64,000 nt of DNA, taken from Gnetum montanum (Eukaryota > Streptophyta > Gnetopsida > Gnetales > Gnetaceae). Below the pieces are notes generated by a model, which saw nothing but the letters and a program-made list of their open reading frames with translations, made no database searches and was not told where the DNA came from. This document shows positions 44,690 to 57,056 of the stretch, piece after piece; position 1 is the stretch's first letter; each line of letters starts with the position of its first letter. Where the stretch lies: NCBI GenBank assembly GCA_015680685.1, contig MNCI01011336.1:1877-65876 (forward strand), given 5' to 3'. Position numbers and translations under genes: made by a program.

Positions 44690-46703
44690 ATCTACCCCTT
44701 TTTGGTGATGTACAACACTTAAGAAAATGGGTTAGTATGTAACATAGAGATATGAGAAAGTTATTTTGTCAAAAAAATATATAAAGTCACCATGCTTGAG
44801 ATTCTAACTAAATACTCTACTCTCTTTCCATTTTTGGACAACACTCAAAAAGAGGCAAGGAAGAATAAGGACCAACCAAAATCCTCAATAAAGGTCAACC
44901 ATAGTTGCATATCATCATATGACAATCCCATATAGATACAATCATTTAGCTAAGTTAGAAAACATGATGAATATTAATTAAAGAGTATACATCCTTAAGT
45001 ATTGATTTCATAGCTTGCTAATGAAACATTAAATATCCTTAAGAGTTTCCCTATATCTATTCACAAATAAGGTTAGAAATAATGAGTTACAATAGATCCA
45101 AGCCTTTAATTTGATATCCAAAGATCGTATTCTAAATTTCAAACATTGAAGATCATGTAACATGTCTTTAAGTCAATAAGCCATTAGTAACAAATAACCA
45201 ATATCTCATAGTTCTATAATTATCCAATATTATCCTTCTTTTGAAATATCAACAAAAAAATAAGAAATAGAAATTTCATGGCGTGTGAGTAAAAACATGC
45301 ATATTAAAATTTTAAGGCAAAGCAACACATCTTATTATGTTAAATATATCAAAATATCAAACACAACCAATCATCTTTTTACCCGAAAAAATCATAAACT
45401 AATATATAATAATCATGTTGAGAGCAAAAATAGTATATATATAGATGTCTTATTTCTTACCAAAAGAGATCATGAATACCTTTTCTAGTTTCAATCTACC
45501 ATTGAATACTTGAAATCTCTAAGGTGAGTACTTCTCAACTCATATTTGCAATAAGGACCTTAGGTACTTAAAATGATACATTCTCAAAATACAAAAGGTT
45601 AGACATGAACCATTAAATCCTTAACATAGAACTCATAAGTTTATATAACATATACAGTTCAAGAGCCTTCATCAATAAAGATAATTTTAAGGTAAGTATT
45701 ATAAATATTAATAAATAAATATCCTATTTTACTTTTAAAAGTTTACCAAAGAAATATGCTCTTCCTTGCTTATTTTTAGTTGTGGTTGTTGGAGTGAAAA
45801 GTCTTGTTGCTTGAGTATCTTTTGGTAAGAGTCTCAAAAGGCTCCGCCTACATGAGTGACCTATAGATGATAACTATTGATGAGATATAGGCTCCCCCTA
45901 CATACATGCTTGTCTTTCTTCATAGTCGCTTTAGTTATAATGCATCTATTACAGAGAGATTTGTGTTCTTTCTTAAGCCTTTTAGGATCTTCATGTTGCA
46001 TATAAATACTAGGATCAAGTGTGGAGACTAACGTCTCCCATTAGTAAATCATTCAGTAATGAAGATGTAAATATTTTTAATGCATAAGCGATTTCTCCCT
46101 TGAATTTTTCCAATCAAAACACCATGTTAGATCTTTCCCATTTCTTCTTTTTCTTACTAACAATGACATCTCAAGTTCCATGTAGACATCTACTATGAAA
46201 GCCCTACCTTTGGAAGAGACGTTTCTTGTTTTTGGTAGATGTCTTATTTGGTCTTGAGATGTCTACACTTTTCAGGGTAAACATCTTTGGGGAGATTTCT
46301 ATCTTGTAGGTGCCAAAAATAAAAATGCTCATTTTAATTTTGGGAGCTTTTGAATGCCTTTCAATAAGTTCCCATAGATCTTGGAACCTCCTAAAACCAT
46401 CAAAATAAGTCTAAAACACTTACAAACATAGCAAAACACCTTGAAATCATCAAAAGTAAATTAACATAAGAAAACACACATAAACATCACACATTCATTG
46501 AGAATTATACAATGGCTGGGTGATGTTTTCATAAATCTGGAGAGCTATATCAAGATCAAGTTTGGAAACTTTTGAAAGCAAGGCCTTCGATTAATAGTAC
46601 TTTATGATAAATATACTAAATAATTCATATGCTTAAGGAACTTCTTTTGAAATTTTTCTTTTCTCAGAAGATACATGAATTACATTAAAGTTTCTAATTC
46701 AAA
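44690..46703. other. Unresolved AT-rich DNA, possible copia-like internal part
   Basis: If the preceding call is right this is the minus-strand internal region next to the 3' LTR, but no RT, integrase or gag motif is visible. Many AGACATCT/AGATGTCT motifs in both orientations occur at about 46175-46310, as they do at 44260-44610 in the LTR-like part. Nothing else recognised. Confidence 0.35.
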
Positions 46704-46708
46704 TGCTT

Positions 46709-47549
46709 TGATGAGTTATGCATCAGTCCCATCAACAAGATTCCATTGACAGGATCCTATCAATGTAGGGTTTGCTATGTCAACAGATACTTGTCGATGT
46801 AGCACCCTATCTTACCTATAAATGTGCTTTCATCTACCACATTTATGGAATTCATTCATTAGTAGCATAGAAAAGTTCTTGAAGTGTGTTCTTTTGAGCA
46901 TTAGAATATTGTCTAAGTGGTAGTAGTAGGAGTGAGAATTATATGGATCTTTATTCGAGCACTGATGTACTTGAGCACCTCGATGTGATCGACAATAAAG
47001 ATGAGCCTTCTTCATAAACTTTGCAGCACTTGGACTGAGCTTAATGTTTACCTAATACATTTATTATTCATGTAGTATACTTTAATGCATTTAATTAATT
47101 AATTCATGACACATAATTAATACACATATGTACAACCATCTTGTGCATACGATTAACTTTTGGTAATCCCAGTAGTGCTTAATGCTGAGTAACCTAGTAG
47201 CATTGTAATGTGTTTAGGATGTATATGGAAGATGGGAATGAATGCTTATGTTAGATCTAGCTAATCATTAGTTAGTAATTAGATTAATTAAACATTTAAT
47301 TACTTAATTTTTAATAGTTAGGTGAATTCCATGAAAAACATAAAATGATAAAAATCATATGCCTCTATTACACTTAACCATACCTTTTCATTGCACAAGT
47401 GAAACTAGGAAGACAACGATCATGTCTATTATATTTGCTACATTGACCCAGTGCCCTTAGAGAGCTAAATTCTATAGAATTTGATTGGATCACTTAGTAA
47501 ATGTTAGTGATTCATATGGTTGGGCTTAGGGATTGCTCATTGCTCATCG
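46709..47549 (+). repeat. 5' LTR of element D (841 bp)
   Basis: Begins TGATGAGTTATG and ends TGCTCATCG (last base changed from A). TATA box TATAAATG at 46817-46824. U3 carries CATCAACA/CTATCAATGTAG/TTGTCGATGTAG motifs. Candidate 5' target duplication TGCTT (46704-46708). Confidence 0.87.
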
Positions 47550-47568
47550 TTGGCATCATTACCAGGGA
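47550..47568 (+). other. Primer-binding site of element D
   Basis: TTGGCATCATTACCAGGGA directly after the LTR. It differs from the Athila tRNA-Asp-type site only by C-to-T and G-to-A changes at former CpG and CHG positions. Confidence 0.8.
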
Positions 47569-47699
47569 CTTTAGTTAGTTATATGTGCTACTTAGGAGTT
47601 AGTAAAATTATATAACAATGTTATAATAAACCCTAAAGTCAACATCATTAAGAATAATAATAATAATAACAAAAGCATAGTATTATTCTTTCAATCTAA

Positions 47700-50340
47700 T
47701 ATATCTTCTTCTCATAGGGGAGATTCTCCATTGCCATATGAAATTAGATCCAGTCAGCAAAGGTGTGAAGGGTCAAAATCATTGGTGCTCCAACAATGAA
47801 AAGTGGTCTATACTCATCTTGATGAGTATGTTCTAGATTTCACCTTTATCCTACATTATGATGAACAACTATGATGAATGGATATGAAGGGCAACATTAT
47901 GTTGTTGCCCGATTGATTAGCTTTTGCAATGTTTCTCCAAACTCTCATGAAATTGGGCATTGCAGTGCTTAATGCAAAGTACATTGTTTAGGACCATGAC
48001 TATTGAGACTATCATTTTATTGAGGCATAATGAAAGAAAGATTGATAATAGGAGATTCACTATGAGGTGTCAAAGGAAAAATAGTTTGCAAATCCCTTAT
48101 TCTTGCTAGGCCATAAAGAAGGTGAGGAATCCTTCTCTAAGGATTCTCAAAATACTGATTCTCCTTCTCTTTTCTTTGATGAAGGGGGCCCTAACTAGAA
48201 TTTATAGTTTACTGTAAATAATCTTGGTTAACCATGGGGACTGCAAAGGAGGGAGTCAAGGTATGAACCAAGAAAAGCACCATGATAGAGACAAACATGG
48301 TGATCATGGCTATGATCAAAAGAGAGGGAGTAGTAGGAACGATGTTGGTGCTAGCTCTTCTCCCTCTTTACCCTTAATGTTCTCATCTTCTTCCTCCTTT
48401 AGCTCTAACCAAAGTAGCAAAGGATGTGACCATGGTGGATGTCATTGATTCTCCATCCTCTTCATCTTTGATGTTCTCATCTTCTTTCTCCTCTAGCTCT
48501 AATTGAAGCCACAGAGGAAATGACCATGATGGAGGTAACTTGTGGAATAGAGATGGTCATGGGCCCATCAGAATAGTAGAGACTAGGGATGTGGGCAATC
48601 AATGAAGGCATACCACCATGAATGAAGGAATAAAAAATGGCATCATAGGCACCAGGGCCATCATAGAGGCTATGACTATGATGAGCCTTTGCTTGCAATA
48701 AGAAATATGCTAAACATTGTAGAGGCTATGAGGATTCCAACGAGGTAGGTGAAAGATAACAAAATCAAATGGTTAGACATGAAAAATATTTTCAAGTTTA
48801 AAGGGGAATACAGTTTTGATGCACAAAATCATCTTCAAGCCTTTCACAATATTTTTTCCTTGCAAAAAATTAAAAAAAAATGACAAAACCTAAATTTGTT
48901 TCCTATGGCACTCATCAAGAAAGTTGAAAGATGGTACTAGTCCTTAGAACTAGTATCATTTAGATGATGGAGTATGATGCTTAAACTCTTTAATGATAAG
49001 TATCAAATGTATTCCCAAGTGTCTAATCTAAGGAAGAAAATCCAATGGTGGAGATAAGGAATACATGAATGCTTAGATGTAGCCATGGGTAGATATTACT
49101 ACCTATTACACAAGTTACTAGGCTGTGACCTTTCTCAATGGAAGTAACTTTGTCATATCATAGATGGGCTGAAAACAAAAAGAAGGAGAACTCTTAGGGT
49201 CTATGCCTAATGAAGACTTTTAGAGCTAAGGATTCATTAGATCCAAAGGCTGATTGAGTAAGTTGAGAAAATGGCAAAGTATGAAACAATACAACTAGGA
49301 TCCTTTCATTCAAAAAAGGACTGTCTAGTTTTGTGACAATGAGGAGGAGGCATGACTTGATGAAGTGGTGCAATGGAAAACCTTACTGATACAAAAATAT
49401 ATTTCTAAAATATTAGTTGAGGTAGATAAAATGTGGGATTATTTGGATGAAAAATTTAAAATTGCTCTTAGAATTATAGAAAAGTCTAAAGAGAAAGGTA
49501 GAGGTTATGATAGAAGGAGAATGAAAGAAGTTGAACATGCCTATCAAAGGGGTAAGGAAAAAGTTGTTATTGTTCAAGAGGTTATGGAGTCAAAAATAGA
49601 TGATGATGATGGATGTGAAATTTGCCAATATGAGCATCCTAAGGGATGTTGTCCCATTGTGTCACACTTGTAGAGGTCTGGGGTGTATGCACTAAATCCT
49701 AGATTAGTAAGAAGGTAAGAACCTAGGAGGTTGCCTTATCCTCAAGAAACCCATAGGTAATTCCACCAATAGTAAGCCTACTATTCAACTGGAGCTCCAC
49801 CCCAATGTCTTGAGTAGTACCAATAATGGTAGCACCCACAGTCATGGGGGATGCCACCATCAAGGTAGTAGTACCCTTAGCAATAGCTAGATCCATATGG
49901 ATTCTATGTTCAGCAACTAATTTCTCTATGTGAATCTTCCAGTCACATCTTGTTCCAGTGCCACTATTACCCTACTAAGTATTATAGAAATTAATCTCTA
50001 GGATGGGAATCCCTATTTCATTTCTACCCTTCTCATCCTTTTGCACCTGTACCTTTTCCCTCAACTCAATTACCACTATCTCCATCCTTGTAGAGTGAAA
50101 TTCTTGCCCAGCCATAGTAAAGAAATGTCATAAGGGCTGTTAACTTACAACTTACTCTTAGTGAAGTGGTTAGGAAAATAAACCTTGAAAAAGACCTTTC
50201 TTCTGAACTAACAATCCTTCTAAGCCCTCATAGACACTTGCGACTAATGATGCTACTTCTTCCTCATCCTCTACTACATCATTTGAGAACCCTTTAAACA
50301 AAATTCCTCTAAAGTGCATACTATCATGTTGACCCATGTG
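47700..50340 (+). pseudogene. gag remnant of element D
   Basis: The N-terminal part (to about 48700) is longer than in C and holds two Ser-rich repeats (about 48350-48420 and 48455-48500). The Gag domain spans about 48765-49290, with the counterpart of MLKLFNDKYQMYSQVSNLRKK near 48975-49040. 49365-49673 is open and ends with zinc knuckle CEICQYEHPKGCC at 49614-49652 (CX2CX3HX4C). A Pro/Tyr/Ser-rich linker follows. Frames are broken by stops and indels. Confidence 0.75.
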
Positions 50341-50389
50341 GTCACTAATTAGCTAAAGGCTGGCCACATTACCAAGAAAAGATAGGATC

Positions 50390-50820
50390 ATGGAAGTCCC
50401 CTAATTTACTTACAAATCACTAGGAATGAGCCTTTCAAGGCTCTACTAGACTTAGGTTCTAGTATCAATTTGATCTCTCATGAAATGTATAAAGCTTGAA
50501 ACCTGCCTTCTTTAAAGAAAAGAAGCATTTATCTTGAGTTAATAGATTAGTCCGTCACCATCTCCTTGGAATTAATGGAGGAAATTGTGACCACTACTTA
50601 TAGGTGATCCTATCTTGCTAACTTCTTGGTGATTTGTGTAGATAACTACAAGGGGGAGTTCTCAATCATCATGGGAAGGGCTTGGTTGAGCATAATAGAT
50701 GCACGGTTGGGAATCAAACACCTCTCCTTGAAAATTTTCAAGAAAAATGATTATGAAAAGTTTCAGAGGAAGTGTGTTCCATGTATTACTTATAGTGACA
50801 TAGGGTACAAATGCATGTAG
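50390..50820 (+). pseudogene. Retropepsin-like protease domain of element D
   Basis: The active site reads ALLDLGSSINLISHEMY (about 50440-50490), with the catalytic Asp kept in the Athila-type DLGS form. The later segment FSIIMGRAWLSIIDARLGIK lies at about 50660-50720 within an open stretch 50626-50820. Stops at about 50498 and 50550 break the domain. Confidence 0.83.
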
Positions 50821-51329
50821 AAACCATAGACCTTGAAAAGTATACCAATCATAGCATGCAAGCAGTGTGTCGATGTGATAGAAATTCAAAGATGCCTGTA
50901 TGCAATAGCCATAAAATTGGAGGGTATTGAGTGGCTAATAGCTAAACTTCATAGTAGCTTAACTCTATCCATGGAATGGATTGAGAGCCTTAAAAGTACC
51001 TACATTAAAGGCATGAATGAGATGGAATAAATCCATCACCAACTCTTTGATGAACCTGATGATACTAATTGGAGAGAGTTTGAGATCCTTGAAAGTTTTT
51101 AATAGGGGATACTTAGGTTGAAAACTCTACTAGCTGAATGGAGTATGCTTTTCTAAAAATGGCAAGGTGATTATTATCAATGCCAACCTTGCTCTTGCAT
51201 AGAAAAAGAAGCTATTAGAGGTGATAAAAAAATGGCCAATAGCCTTTGCTTGGTTATATCCTGAACTCACTAGAATTGATCAAGGATATGAAACCATTGC
51301 ATCTACATCGATTCTTCCATGAAGCCAAA

Positions 51330-51994
51330 GAGGTAGTTGCAGTGCTAGTTGAACCCCAAATTAAAGTTGATCATTAATGAGAAGATCAAACAACTCCTCA
51401 ACATGGGGTTCATCTATTCCATTGTGAATAGTGAGTGGATTTGTCCACTTGTGATAGTGCCAAAGAAAGATGGTAAATCAAGGATCTACATTAATTTCAA
51501 ATTTTTGAACATGGCGATATACAAAGATTACTTTCCATTGTCATTTGTGGACTAGGTGTTGAATACCATTTCTAGGTATTGTTACTACAACTTTCTAGGT
51601 GGTTGTAGTGGCTATAACCAAATTTAGATTACACTAGAAGATTAAGAAAAAGTAACATTTACGAGTCCTTGGGGAACTTTCACATACAAAAAGATGTCAT
51701 TTAGCCTATGTAATATCCTTACCACATTCCAACACCTTGTCCTGAGCATCTTCCAATAAGAGGTTAGTAGCAAGGTAGAAGTATTCATAGATGAACTCTC
51801 CACCTATGGGGCTATATTTGAGCAAGGCATGGACCATCTTGAGTAAGTGCTAAAAAGATGTGTGGAGACAAACTTTAGGCTCAACTAGAAAAAAGCCACT
51901 TGATGGTCCAGGAAGGTGTTGTGTTAAGACATATAATTTTAAAAAAAATGATTCAATTGGAATTTCCAGGTAGCCAAAAATAGTTAAAGATGTA
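51330..51994 (+). pseudogene. Reverse transcriptase domain of element D, cut by element F
   Basis: Open stretch 51349-51555 holds the fingers with PLVIVPKKDGKSRIYINFKFLN and DYFPLSFVD. GGCSGYNQI* follows (about 51598-51630). The catalytic box reads FIDE (51784-51795) where element C has FMDD, so the second catalytic Asp is changed to Glu. The domain continues to the counterpart of EGIVLGH near 51925, and element F enters in the thumb/connection segment at 51995. Confidence 0.83.
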
Positions 51995-53810
51995 TGAAAC
52001 ACCACAAAAATTTTAGCTTAACACTTTGAAACAAGAACGATTCAAGCCCCTTTCGGCATTCAGGAGGCAAAACTTAACTAAGGCATGGAACTCACACCCC
52101 GCTTACTCAAGCTAGCTTGCTCATGTTGTCAAGCTAGCTTGCCCTCAACATGACCAACCCTTCAGAGCTTTCAAATCAGGACAAAATAATCCTAATTTGA
52201 ATAGGCAAGGCTCCCTCAGGCCCATTGATGATTACTCCAAGTTTCAGCAACCAAAATCCAAGATTTCAAGTCAAAATCACACAAACCTTGCTACTCACGT
52301 TGAGGTCATGCTGGCAGGGTGAGTCCAGTGTGAGTCCAGCGTGAGTAACCTAAAATTGCCTTAAAAAAGCCCCAAAATAGCATCAAAATGGTCTAATTTC
52401 GAGGGTACAACTCACCCTCAAGGTCCATTAATGATTTCTCCAAGTTTCGACCTCCAAAACTTTAGATTTTAGCTCCAAAAATGTTCATTTTCATTGTTCA
52501 TACCCAGGTCACACCCACATCATGTCTAGGTCATGCTGATAGTGTAAGCCCAACATGAGTTACCAAAATGAGCTCAATCAAGGCACAAACAAGCTCAGAA
52601 TCAGCATGCAGGTTGCCCCCAAGGGTAGGTAGAAGTTGCACTTGAAAAAAAGGTCTCAAAAATCAAAATTTGGTGTGAAATGAACCATCCCAGCTTGCTC
52701 ATGACCAGCTCACACCCAACTCATGCCTAGCTCATGCTCAGCTCATGTCCAACTCATGCTAAGGTCATGCTAACAACGTGAGCCTAGCATGAGCTACCAA
52801 AAGTGGCCTAAAGCACTTCAGACACATGCTGTGGGCACACTAGGACAAGATCAACTCATGCTGGCAGCCTTGATGAAGCCAAACACATCTCAAATAGCCA
52901 TATGACCACTCATGTCAGCATCCTGCAGTAACTAGTTCATGGATCAGGAAGTTCCAAGCAAGCCAAAATCAAGATCTCTTGTTGTACACTATTATTTTAT
53001 TGTAAATTTTCAACATTTGTGAGCTTTTCAAGCTCTTATGCTTCAAATTGTATGCATGAGTGTAATGTAAATCAATACACATTGTAAGATACAATGCATC
53101 CATTTTGGAATGTAGTCTGCCCATGTACACTTGTTACGTGATCCATTTTTCTCTCATCTCATAGCCATTGATCTCATTCATAAATCCTACTCCCGAGCCT
53201 AGCAAAAATTATAAGTACCCTATTCATTTACATAAATGGGATTGGAAATTTTGCAAAAAGGACGACCTAAAGAGCATTGACTGGAAACCTTGGACACTCG
53301 AGCACATGTGTCCCCTAGCACTTGAGCATCCGCAAATGCTTCATCCTTCATCCTTCATCCAGGGGCTTGATGCTTGACCTGCCATTTGCACATGCAGCTA
53401 CATTTTGACTGGTGCACTTTATTCTCTACATTAATATAATACAGTATTTTTCCTTCCATTGCACTATTCACACTATTCTGGTTTATTGACTATTTACATT
53501 ATTCTGATTCATTACGCTATTTACATTATTATGTTTCATTGTTTTACATTTACATCATTCTAGTCCATTCTTACGTTACATCTATGCTCTATTTACATAC
53601 TCATGTTACGTTTGTTACGATAACCCTAGTGCAAGCTGTACCTTACACTCAGGGAAGTCCTTGGTTGATTTGTGTGCAGACCATCCAAGGTACTCTACCT
53701 TCATTTTTCCAGCTTGCCCTCACACAAAGACAGAGTCATTTGTATTTCTCCAGAGATCTTTCGACATTTGTTTTTCCTCCAGCCTAACGTCGACGATTTC
53801 AGATGGTACA
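51995..53810 (+). repeat. 5' LTR of element F (1,816 bp)
   Basis: TGAAACACC to GGTACA. Contains the perfect palindrome CAAGCTAGCTTG twice (52108-52119 and 52130-52141), a run of CAGCTCATGCC-type subrepeats (about 52686-52795), and several imperfect hairpins of form GGTCATGCTNNCANNGTGAGYCC (about 52310, 52530, 52765). TATA-like TATAAGTA at 53210-53217. The U5 side holds ACATTATTCTG-type direct repeats (about 53470-53570). Confidence 0.93.
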
Positions 53811-53815
53811 GAAAT

Positions 53816-53833
53816 TGGTGCTAGAAGGAGGGT
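53816..53833 (+). other. Primer-binding site of element F
   Basis: TGGTGCTAGAAGGAGGGT begins 5 bases after the LTR, in the usual position and starting with TGG as a tRNA 3' CCA requires. It differs clearly from the site of elements A, C and D. I cannot assign the tRNA. Confidence 0.65.
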
Positions 53834-54026
53834 ACCCTTTGTTTTCCATCTCAATTAAACATTGATTTCATTACCTCTCATGCGTGGTGCAGATCAGGTG
53901 TAGAATGCATGCTTACCTTGCTTAAACCATACCAATCTATTTACGATTGGATTAAACCCTCATAAAACTCTTACACTACTACCAATACAATACCATTGCT
54001 AAAAATATTAAGTATAGTGTACACAT

Positions 54027-54210
54027 GCTTGCTCAAGCCCAGCTTGCATACGTGTAGCTTGCTCAAGCTCAGCTTGCATATGTTCAGCTTGCTCAAGCCC
54101 TGCTTGCATACACCTAGCTTGCTCAAGCCCATATGCCCGACTTGCTCAAGCCCATACACCTAGCTTGCTTAAGCCTATACGTCCAGCTTGCTCAAGCTCA
54201 GCTTGCACAC
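54027..54210. repeat. Seven-copy hairpin minisatellite in the leader of F
   Basis: Seven copies of GCTTGCTCAAGC or a one-base variant, 22-31 bp apart, mostly followed by CCAGCTTGCATAC-like spacers. Each core is an inverted repeat (GCTTG/CAAGC around CT). The same core occurs in the LTR near 52101 and 59985. The array lies between primer-binding site and gag start, the usual place for packaging signals. Confidence 0.85.
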
Positions 54211-54251
54211 ACCAACTTGTACATATTCAACTAGTTAAGACAATTACACAC

Positions 54252-57056
54252 ATGGAATATTCTCAGATCAAAGTAACATTGCCCATCTCTGACCTTGATG
54301 CCGAAATCTTAAATCCTGTGATCGCAACTGAACCCATAGTCACTGTTGGAGAGATGAACCCTTAAGGGCCAATTCGCCAATCACTTTGGTTATAAGGTAA
54401 GGAACCTATGTATACAATTCTCACCCCCAAACAATGCAACTTCATTTTTGTAAAGATCTAAGCTAACCTACCCATTGATCACACAGAAATAGAAGCAAAA
54501 AGACATTATGAACTCATCTATAAGGGTGGACATAACTTTACCCCTTCAGCATATGATGTAATTCCCCTCTCTGAATCCCATAATGAACTCATATCCCAGC
54601 TCCTCATGGTAAGGAATCAAACCTTGTAGCAACCCATGGTAGAGCCTCAAAACAGAGATGAGGAAGATGATTTCGCGGCTCAATTTGAACATGGGGACTC
54701 GTACCACACTCTCAGTCCTCATACTTATGTGAATCCATTATTCCATCCTTTCATGGGAGAGACCATGCCTCTTCACACATTTAAAAGTACTCAAGCACCT
54801 ATTTCTCAATAGGAAGCACCCATCCCCATTCCTACTTTCCCTATGACCAACACCCAGTTCAATGCATCCATCCCTATTATTCCTCTGGTCACCACGTTAC
54901 CCCCTCTTCTACAAGTACAACCCCAACAACTCTCCTCTCAAGCTAATATAGGAGCAACCTTCCAACCCCAAATAATTGGAATGCCATCCATGATACCCAC
55001 TTCTACATCTACTCATTATATACCACAAGTGCAAATCCAAGGAACACCCTTCACTACTTCAACTCAATAGGTTCTAGGTGTTTCCTCACAACTTGTAACT
55101 GGGTAGTGGCCCACACCTGTCATTCAACAACATCAACTGGTTCATTATGACATACCACCTATTAAAATCCCATCCATGAATGTCCCTCAAGTACAACCAT
55201 TAACAACCCTACAGTCATCTTTCCCATAAACCACACAACAATCTAACTATTATCATGCTCAACCAAACCAACTAGCCGATCCACCTAGTGTCCAAGAATG
55301 GGTAGAGGCTAGAAAAATGATGCAAACATTGACCAATGAGGTAAAGTGCATCAAAATTGCAAACACTGAAGAAGTTAAGGTGATCGATTTTTATCAGGAT
55401 GATCTGATTAGCTCTTCAATGCCACCATTGACTCTACCAAAAGGAATTTCATTGCCACAATTGACCAAGTATAATGGAGAGGGAGATCCAAATGCTCACC
55501 TAGTGACATTCTCATTAGAATGTCTGTTACTTCAAGTTTGGCCTCATGCAATCCTGTGTGTGTTTTCCATGTCCTTAACTAGAAGAGCCTTAGACTGGTA
55601 CTAAGCCCTACCACGTAACTCCATATCCTCTCTAGAGGATTTGTTACATCAATTTGTTACTTGTTTTAAGTATAACCTAAAGCCTGAAGCCACACTAGAT
55701 AGTCTAATCCAAATAAAACAAGTGCCTTTAGAGCCAATGCAAAAATTCATCCAAAGAAGGAGTGCAGCCCTGAATGAACTCCATGAGCCCATACCTGAGA
55801 CATACTTTCTCACCATTTTTAAAGCCACTGTGAATGACTTCGTTAAGTCGAAACTCTATTATTTGAGTGCTCGTACTTTGAGTCAAGCATTCGCACAAGT
55901 CAAAAGCATAGAGGAGGTAGCGCAATCAAGCAATGACCTAGCTCATGTGGCCTACAAAAACCAACATGCTTGTAAGAAAAATAAAATAGTAGCAACGGTG
56001 GCCGTAAGCACAAATGCAACCAACTAGGGCCCAATAGCTAAGCAACCTAAAGTCCCAGCTAACAAAGCTACCAACTTTGGTGCGAACTCACCTACATCCT
56101 CAGGGGCCACCCCAAGGCCCAACTTTCAGTGCAAGGACTACTCAACTTATACACCACTACCGATGCAACCCTTTGAACTACTGGAGCAACTCTTGAAAGC
56201 TAGGAAAATCCAACACAAACACGTGTTGATGATTACCCATCAAAAACATGATAGGTACTGTGAAGTACTAAGGAACCCCACCTTAGTAGTACCAAATGAG
56301 CCCCTAATCCCACAACATTTTAAAGTGGACCAATACTGTCATTACCATCAAATGGCTGGTCATAGTATAGACAATTGTCATGCCTTGCAGGATGACCTGT
56401 AGGGAATAATAGAATAAGGCCAACTAGTGATTGACACGGCAAGTCAATCCAACATAGACAACACCTCCTAAGTCATAAACTCAATTAGCATAGGTGGCAA
56501 TCCCAAACATATGCAAAAACCTTTCGTGATTCGTGTGCCTCCTACCAAGGCAAGGATTCCCTCAACCTTCATAAATAAGAGGTCACCCTTTATTATCAAG
56601 GTGCCACCCCAGGCACCCACAACACCCTTTGAAGTCAAGGTTCTACAGCAATCATTCGCTAAGACGTTAAACTGGCATGACTCATCTGCTAAGATGTTAA
56701 ACTGGCATGACGTAGCCACAAAAATTGCTAAGCAACCTTTTGTCATCAAGGTGCCACAACGTGATGGCCCCTCACCTACCCGAAGCCCAATAGTGGGCAA
56801 CATCTTGGTCCCTCCTCCCTTGAGGGTCAACCCCACTAGCCACCCAGGTAAGTCCACCAAATGAAAACTTAAGAGGACGAACGATCACCTTGCAACTCCC
56901 ATGGCTAAAGTAAAGGCCACAAGTAGCAAACAACTAAACATTGGGGCCCCTACCCCCAAGCAAACCAAGCCTAAGCCCCCTCCAGAGAGGTTTGTCTTGC
57001 AAGCTTCACGGAAGAAGTCAAAGCCAACACAATGGCTAATGAAAAGGACTTCGTAG
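54252..57056 (+). pseudogene. gag of element F
   Basis: From MEYSQIKVTLPISDLDAE at 54252 one frame runs to 57056 without any frameshift, interrupted only by stops, nearly all TAG/TAA at expected Gln codons plus a TGA at 56862. Parts: a conserved N-terminal region to about 54640; a Pro/Gln/Thr-rich linker; the Gag domain at about 55430-55910, with LPQLTKYNGEGDPNAHL, LTRRALDWY and FIQRRSAALNEL; a zinc knuckle CHYHQMAGHSIDNC at 56337-56378 of CX2HX4HX4C form (second Cys replaced by His, as in Ogre/Tat relatives); a basic Pro-rich C-terminal tail. Gag would build the particle and bind RNA. This copy is dead, but the frame is very well kept for its age. Confidence 0.85.

Noticed and set aside
54027-54210. 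CRISPR-like array
   Set aside because: Units are irregular in length, spacers are similar to each other, and the context is a plant retroelement leader.
56975-57053. Perfect slippery heptamer for -1 frameshifting in the gag-protease overlap
   Set aside because: I looked for XXXYYYZ in the gag frame and found only near matches around the C-run at 56976-56981, so no site is annotated.
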